A stretch of DNA of 64,000 bases, taken from positions 3,658,854 to 3,722,853 of the forward strand of contig CP093830.1 in assembly GCA_033063855.1 (NCBI GenBank), in the 5' to 3' direction. Positions 60,564 to 64,000 of the stretch are shown piece after piece; position 1 is the stretch's first letter, and every line of letters starts with the position of its first letter. This DNA comes from Smittia aterrima (Eukaryota; Arthropoda; Insecta; Diptera; Chironomidae). The notes below the pieces were generated by a model that was not told where the DNA came from, searched no databases, and saw only the letters and a list, made by a program, of their open reading frames with translations. The translations under genes and the position numbers were made by a program.

Positions 60564-62503
60564 TTAGAGATTGGATGCGATTGCCGAATCAATGAAATTT
60601 GTTACCTCCAATCTTTTAAGCTCCGAGGATTTAACAAGCGACATGATCATCGTACTAATCATTATCAAAAGCGAGAAGCACAAATTCCCAAAGAGAATTG
60701 AAAAAGTCTCCTGTAGCTTCTTCACGATTATCGTCACTAAGATGCCAAGAAAGAAGCCCAGCACGTTGATAACCCCGAGTGATATATCTTCGCACACGGT
60801 GTCAAATGTTAACTCTACGGCAAGCTCTTGACCGACCAGTTGAAATCCGACCATGAAAATGCTAGGAACACGATTAAGGAGGTAATTGAAAGATGAACGG
60901 TTGAATAGAACTCACCCGAGCATTGAACTGCTTACACACATCACTAGAAAGGATTGCGATTCCAACGACAAAGAGAATAGAATAAAGGCGAGCCCTTGAA
61001 TTCTGAAAATCCACATCGTCGTTGTTTTATAGCTTTTAAATCGTTCGAGAATAAATGCGAAAGCAAAAAGGCCAAACACGCTGAGAACAGAGATTGCAAA
61101 ACAAATTGTTCCGGCTTCCATCTGACCACTCTATTGGAAGGCATTGGTAATTTATAATCCAAAGCAAGGCGTGTGCGCTTGACACTCACCGGGAAATAAA
61201 ATGAGATTATTGAGTTGAGTAATGTAGAAAACCCGTTGAAAACACCCAACTGCAGCCCGAAACTCAGCAAGAGAAACAAAAAGTTTTTGTTGGTCAAAAG
61301 GATTTTCAAAGCTTTGATGAAGCTTTTGCTGTCACTCTGTATAATGAGATCACGCTTCAACGCCTCGTAATACGACGGAGGGTGCTTAGGTATTATTGCT
61401 TCGAAGGTAACAGCGATTATCAGCGTGAGAATCGTTGAAATGAAAGCGACCAGGAACATGAAGTTTTGTAAATCCCGCGACAGTGGCAGCAAGTCATTGG
61501 AGCTGTTAATCACCATCAACGAGATGAAGTTCAAGATTATTCCTGTGTTGTTCGAGAATATGCTGACACCACTGATTATCCATTCCTCGCTTTTGGGAAA
61601 CCAAGCGGAAAGTTTCGAGGGAACTGCTGATAAGAAGATATGCGAGATAGCGCACAGAGATTGTACCAGAAGAATCAACCCAAAGTTCTGTGAGACGACA
61701 GCGAAATATTTCAGCCATGAAGTGAAAGCCAATCCTAGTGATCCATATAAAGCGACGCTGAATAAAGTCTGTAAGTTAATTGATAAAGTTTATTGCATGA
61801 GAGCTTCAACAGTAATGAACAAGAGAGCGTGGAAGTTGTCAGGAGTGACGAGAGCTTTGTGAGTTTAGAGTTTTCAGTTTCTAAGGAAATTCGAGTTAAA
61901 AATGTTTCGAGCCAGTGCCCTCATGTAAACTTTTTCTTGACTACGAAGCCTTCTTTGAAACTCTGAAATATATTCAACTTTTAATGAACTAGAAAGCTCG
62001 TCTAGTGCAGCAGACAGTAGAGTTGTTTCACCAACAGAAACTTGCATTTACACTCACGCTAACCTCCCACACTCTCTTCTGAAGTAACGTCTGTTCACCT
62101 TTTTGTCGCAGAAGTAAAATGTAATCGGAACATAAGCGATGAAGTGAATAAACATGTAAAGGATCGATGTTAAGTCAATTAATCTGCTGTCGATGACGAA
62201 GAAGACTTGAATCACGTTGGAGATGATACAGAACTGTAGAAACTGCATTGACGATATCGACAACGTGATCACTGTGACGACCAGAAGAAACCATCGTCTG
62301 ATGTAAACTTTAATTGTACGCTCGGAGCAATCAAAATTTAAAATGATGTCATCGATGATTTTATTTTCAGTACTCGACAACTTATTTTCTTCGCTCAAGA
62401 GTTGAAGAGAATAAATTTGATTTAGACGAACGAATTCTTGATCGGAAACTGTTTTAGCGAAAACTGAAGAGAATTTCTTTTTACGATAATATTTAAACGA
62501 CAT
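60564..62503 (-). CDS. FLVCR/SLC49-like major facilitator transporter, 498 aa
   Basis: Twelve-helix MFS transporter related to FLVCR1/2, cellular carriers reported for choline, ethanolamine and heme; the name records that a mammalian member serves as a retrovirus receptor and implies no virus here. Minus-strand exons are 62503-62099, 61768-61190, 61130-60916 and 60861-60564, with phases 0, 0 and 2. After a 65-residue cytoplasmic N-terminus comes the signature YIRRWFLLVV and QFLQFCIISNV, then DKK at the TM2-TM3 loop. VPSKLSAWFPKSE and a central EAIIPKHPPSYYEA segment match the linker region. FMVGFQLVGQELAVELTF matches the conserved C-half motif. Divergence elsewhere suggests a lineage-specific paralogue rather than the conserved insect FLVCR orthologue. 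Substrate is not predictable from the sequence. Confidence 0.88.
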
Positions 62504-64000
62504 CGCACAATCTGTAACAAAACTGAGTTATCAAATGATAAAATCTTTTGTTTTATATCAAAGAAGAATGAAAGTTAAGAGCAGTTAGAGAACGAAATTA
62601 ATTTAAGAACTTTTATCTTCTTCACAAGGAAATCAAATTAGTCAAACTTTCGAGTCTTTGAAGAGTCCACTCAAAGTCCAAAGTAACCTTCGACTTCCTA
62701 AGAAAAATCCCTTAAAAACTATTTTTAGCTACGATTATGCACTGAAAGACGAAGGTTTGAACTTGAGAGATAAGAAAGGGATGATGATTGTTTTACGATT
62801 CATTTCATGCGTCACGTGTACCTTCTTGTCATTTCAAGATTTCTTTTAAGACGTAGCGTAAGCGCTCAACGTAGCATTTTGTTTGCCTTCCATCTCTTTC
62901 GCTCACCCATCGTAAAATATCGTATATCCATGTTGGCTGTATTGCTCGTTGTTCTCAACAAAACAAATCACGATATTTTATTTTCCGTCTGCCGTCGGGT
63001 TTTGTCGTTGTGATTCGCACGAAAAAGCAGCGCTCGAGAAACACTTTTCTCTCCTCGTTTGTAAACATCAACAAATATCAACAGCTGAGCGACGCTACTT
63101 GCTTGTATTACTCTCTAGTATTACTCTTGACTGCTTCGTGACGATGTATTAACACAGAAAGTTTTCATTTTCATTCGCCACTCATTCAACAGACGCCAGT
63201 TAGAGAAGAAATAATCTCGGACCAAAAGTTTCTCGTTCATTTTTAAAACAAAGACTGTCTTCCTTGTTTAGATTTGATTAAGAAAAGTTCAGTAAAGTTC
63301 ATCCAGCTCGGACAGGTGAAGTGAATTCAGGTGAAAAGTGTTGACGAGTTACGCTTGAGATTGAGGAAACGTTAAGTTTGAACACAAAGAAAACAAGTTT
63401 TGCGTACTCGGAGGTCATATTCTGCTTGTGAGTCAAGGATTCCGATGCTCGTCGCTGGCATGAACTAAAGTTTAAGAAAAAAAAATTTAATTAAAAAAGA
63501 ACAAAACATAAAAGATTATAGATACGACGCAGTAAGGAAGAAAGTGTAAGTGACATTCCCTCATCATAAATCTTTGATATTAATATGCCTCGAATGCCAA
63601 ACAAATGCTAAACAAAACAAACTGATAACAAAAATTTCTCGGTTACTATTGTTTGACAATAACAGCCTCTCACATTTGTGTGGGTGGGTTCATTTGGTTG
63701 CTGACAAAAATGACAAACTACAAATTAATATTTCTGACACTGAAGTGCAGTCACAACAATGTGATACAAAGTCAAACGAAACAGTTATCGATTTCGTGCA
63801 TTCTGGTTTGTGAGAGTTTGTTAGTAACGAACATAAATAGAAAAGTGTTCCCAGAGGTGGTCGACCATATCGTAATTGATAATGTGACCCTCAGTTAAAA
63901 CTAATAATCATCAAATAGAATTTTGATGAAAGCAATTAGTTCATGGTTGTGACTCAGTCATGAAAATTCAATTTCACTTCCATAATTTCCTTTTCATTTC
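62504..64000. other. Upstream region of the FLVCR-like gene, no further gene seen
   Basis: Short AT-rich ORFs only, and no splice-linked coding exon is recognisable. It may hold the promoter of the FLVCR-like gene. Confidence 0.45.

Noticed and set aside
62041..62098. Alternative donor GTGAGT extending exon 1 of the FLVCR-like gene
   Set aside because: It is a good consensus, but it shifts phase and brings a stop soon after the next exon; the GTGAAC donor at 62098 keeps frame and family alignment.
60564..62503. Viral receptor or retroviral element because of the FLVCR name
   Set aside because: The gene is a cellular MFS transporter; no viral coding sequence was seen in the window.
1..64000. 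tRNA, rRNA, known microRNA, transposon ends or CRISPR arrays
   Set aside because: No tRNA B-box with an A-box partner, no familiar insect microRNA seed hairpin, no terminal inverted repeats with target duplications and no spaced direct repeats were noticed by eye. A tRNAscan, Infernal or RepeatMasker run could still find some.

Overview
This is a eukaryotic nuclear window from an insect, most likely a nematoceran fly; the small introns and AT-rich spacers would suit a midge or mosquito relative. The evidence is a Cubitus interruptus/GLI gene with fly-type PKA clusters, an allatostatin-C receptor, a ZAD zinc-finger gene, an IQSEC/schizo gene, TATA-box peptide genes with kappaB-like sites, and GT-AG introns mostly of 55-70 nt. 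The genus cannot be decided from the sequence alone. Exon models were built by hand from ORFs, splice consensus and phase, and no transcript data were available.

Layout. 1-8 kb is gene dense: the 3' part of a ZC3H18-type CCCH zinc-finger gene (+); a small two-exon secreted peptide gene (+); a ZAD/C2H2 gene (-) whose 3' end converges on it; HMG-CoA lyase (-); and a tandem pair of secreted glycine-zipper peptide genes (+) with duplicated core promoters and kappaB-like sites. 8.4-16.7 kb is one ARF-GEF gene (IQSEC/schizo) with two phase-matched alternative first coding exons. 17.9-18.9 kb holds an unrecognised secreted precursor with many dibasic sites (+). 20.3-22.0 kb is a mucin-like secreted acidic protein (-), and 23.9-25.7 kb a 5'-nucleotidase/apyrase-family ectoenzyme (-). 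28.4-45.1 kb is cubitus interruptus (+), with a first intron of about 12.8 kb. 48.8-52.1 kb is a TMTC-family O-mannosyltransferase (+). 55.9-57.7 kb is the allatostatin-C/somatostatin-type receptor (+). 60.6-62.5 kb is an FLVCR/SLC49-like transporter (-). The remaining spacers of 1-4 kb show no gene.

The genes are functionally mixed, as is normal for an insect chromosome arm, and there is no operon. The stretch most likely to hold something undescribed is 6.6-8.0 kb. It encodes two prepropeptides whose 70-residue C-terminal cores are 60/70 identical and almost wholly Gly/Ala/Ile/Val, bracketed by two cysteines and preceded by basic processing sites. Each gene sits behind kappaB-like sites and an identical 18-bp TATA element. 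This looks like an immune-inducible, membrane-active peptide family, although that function is inferred.
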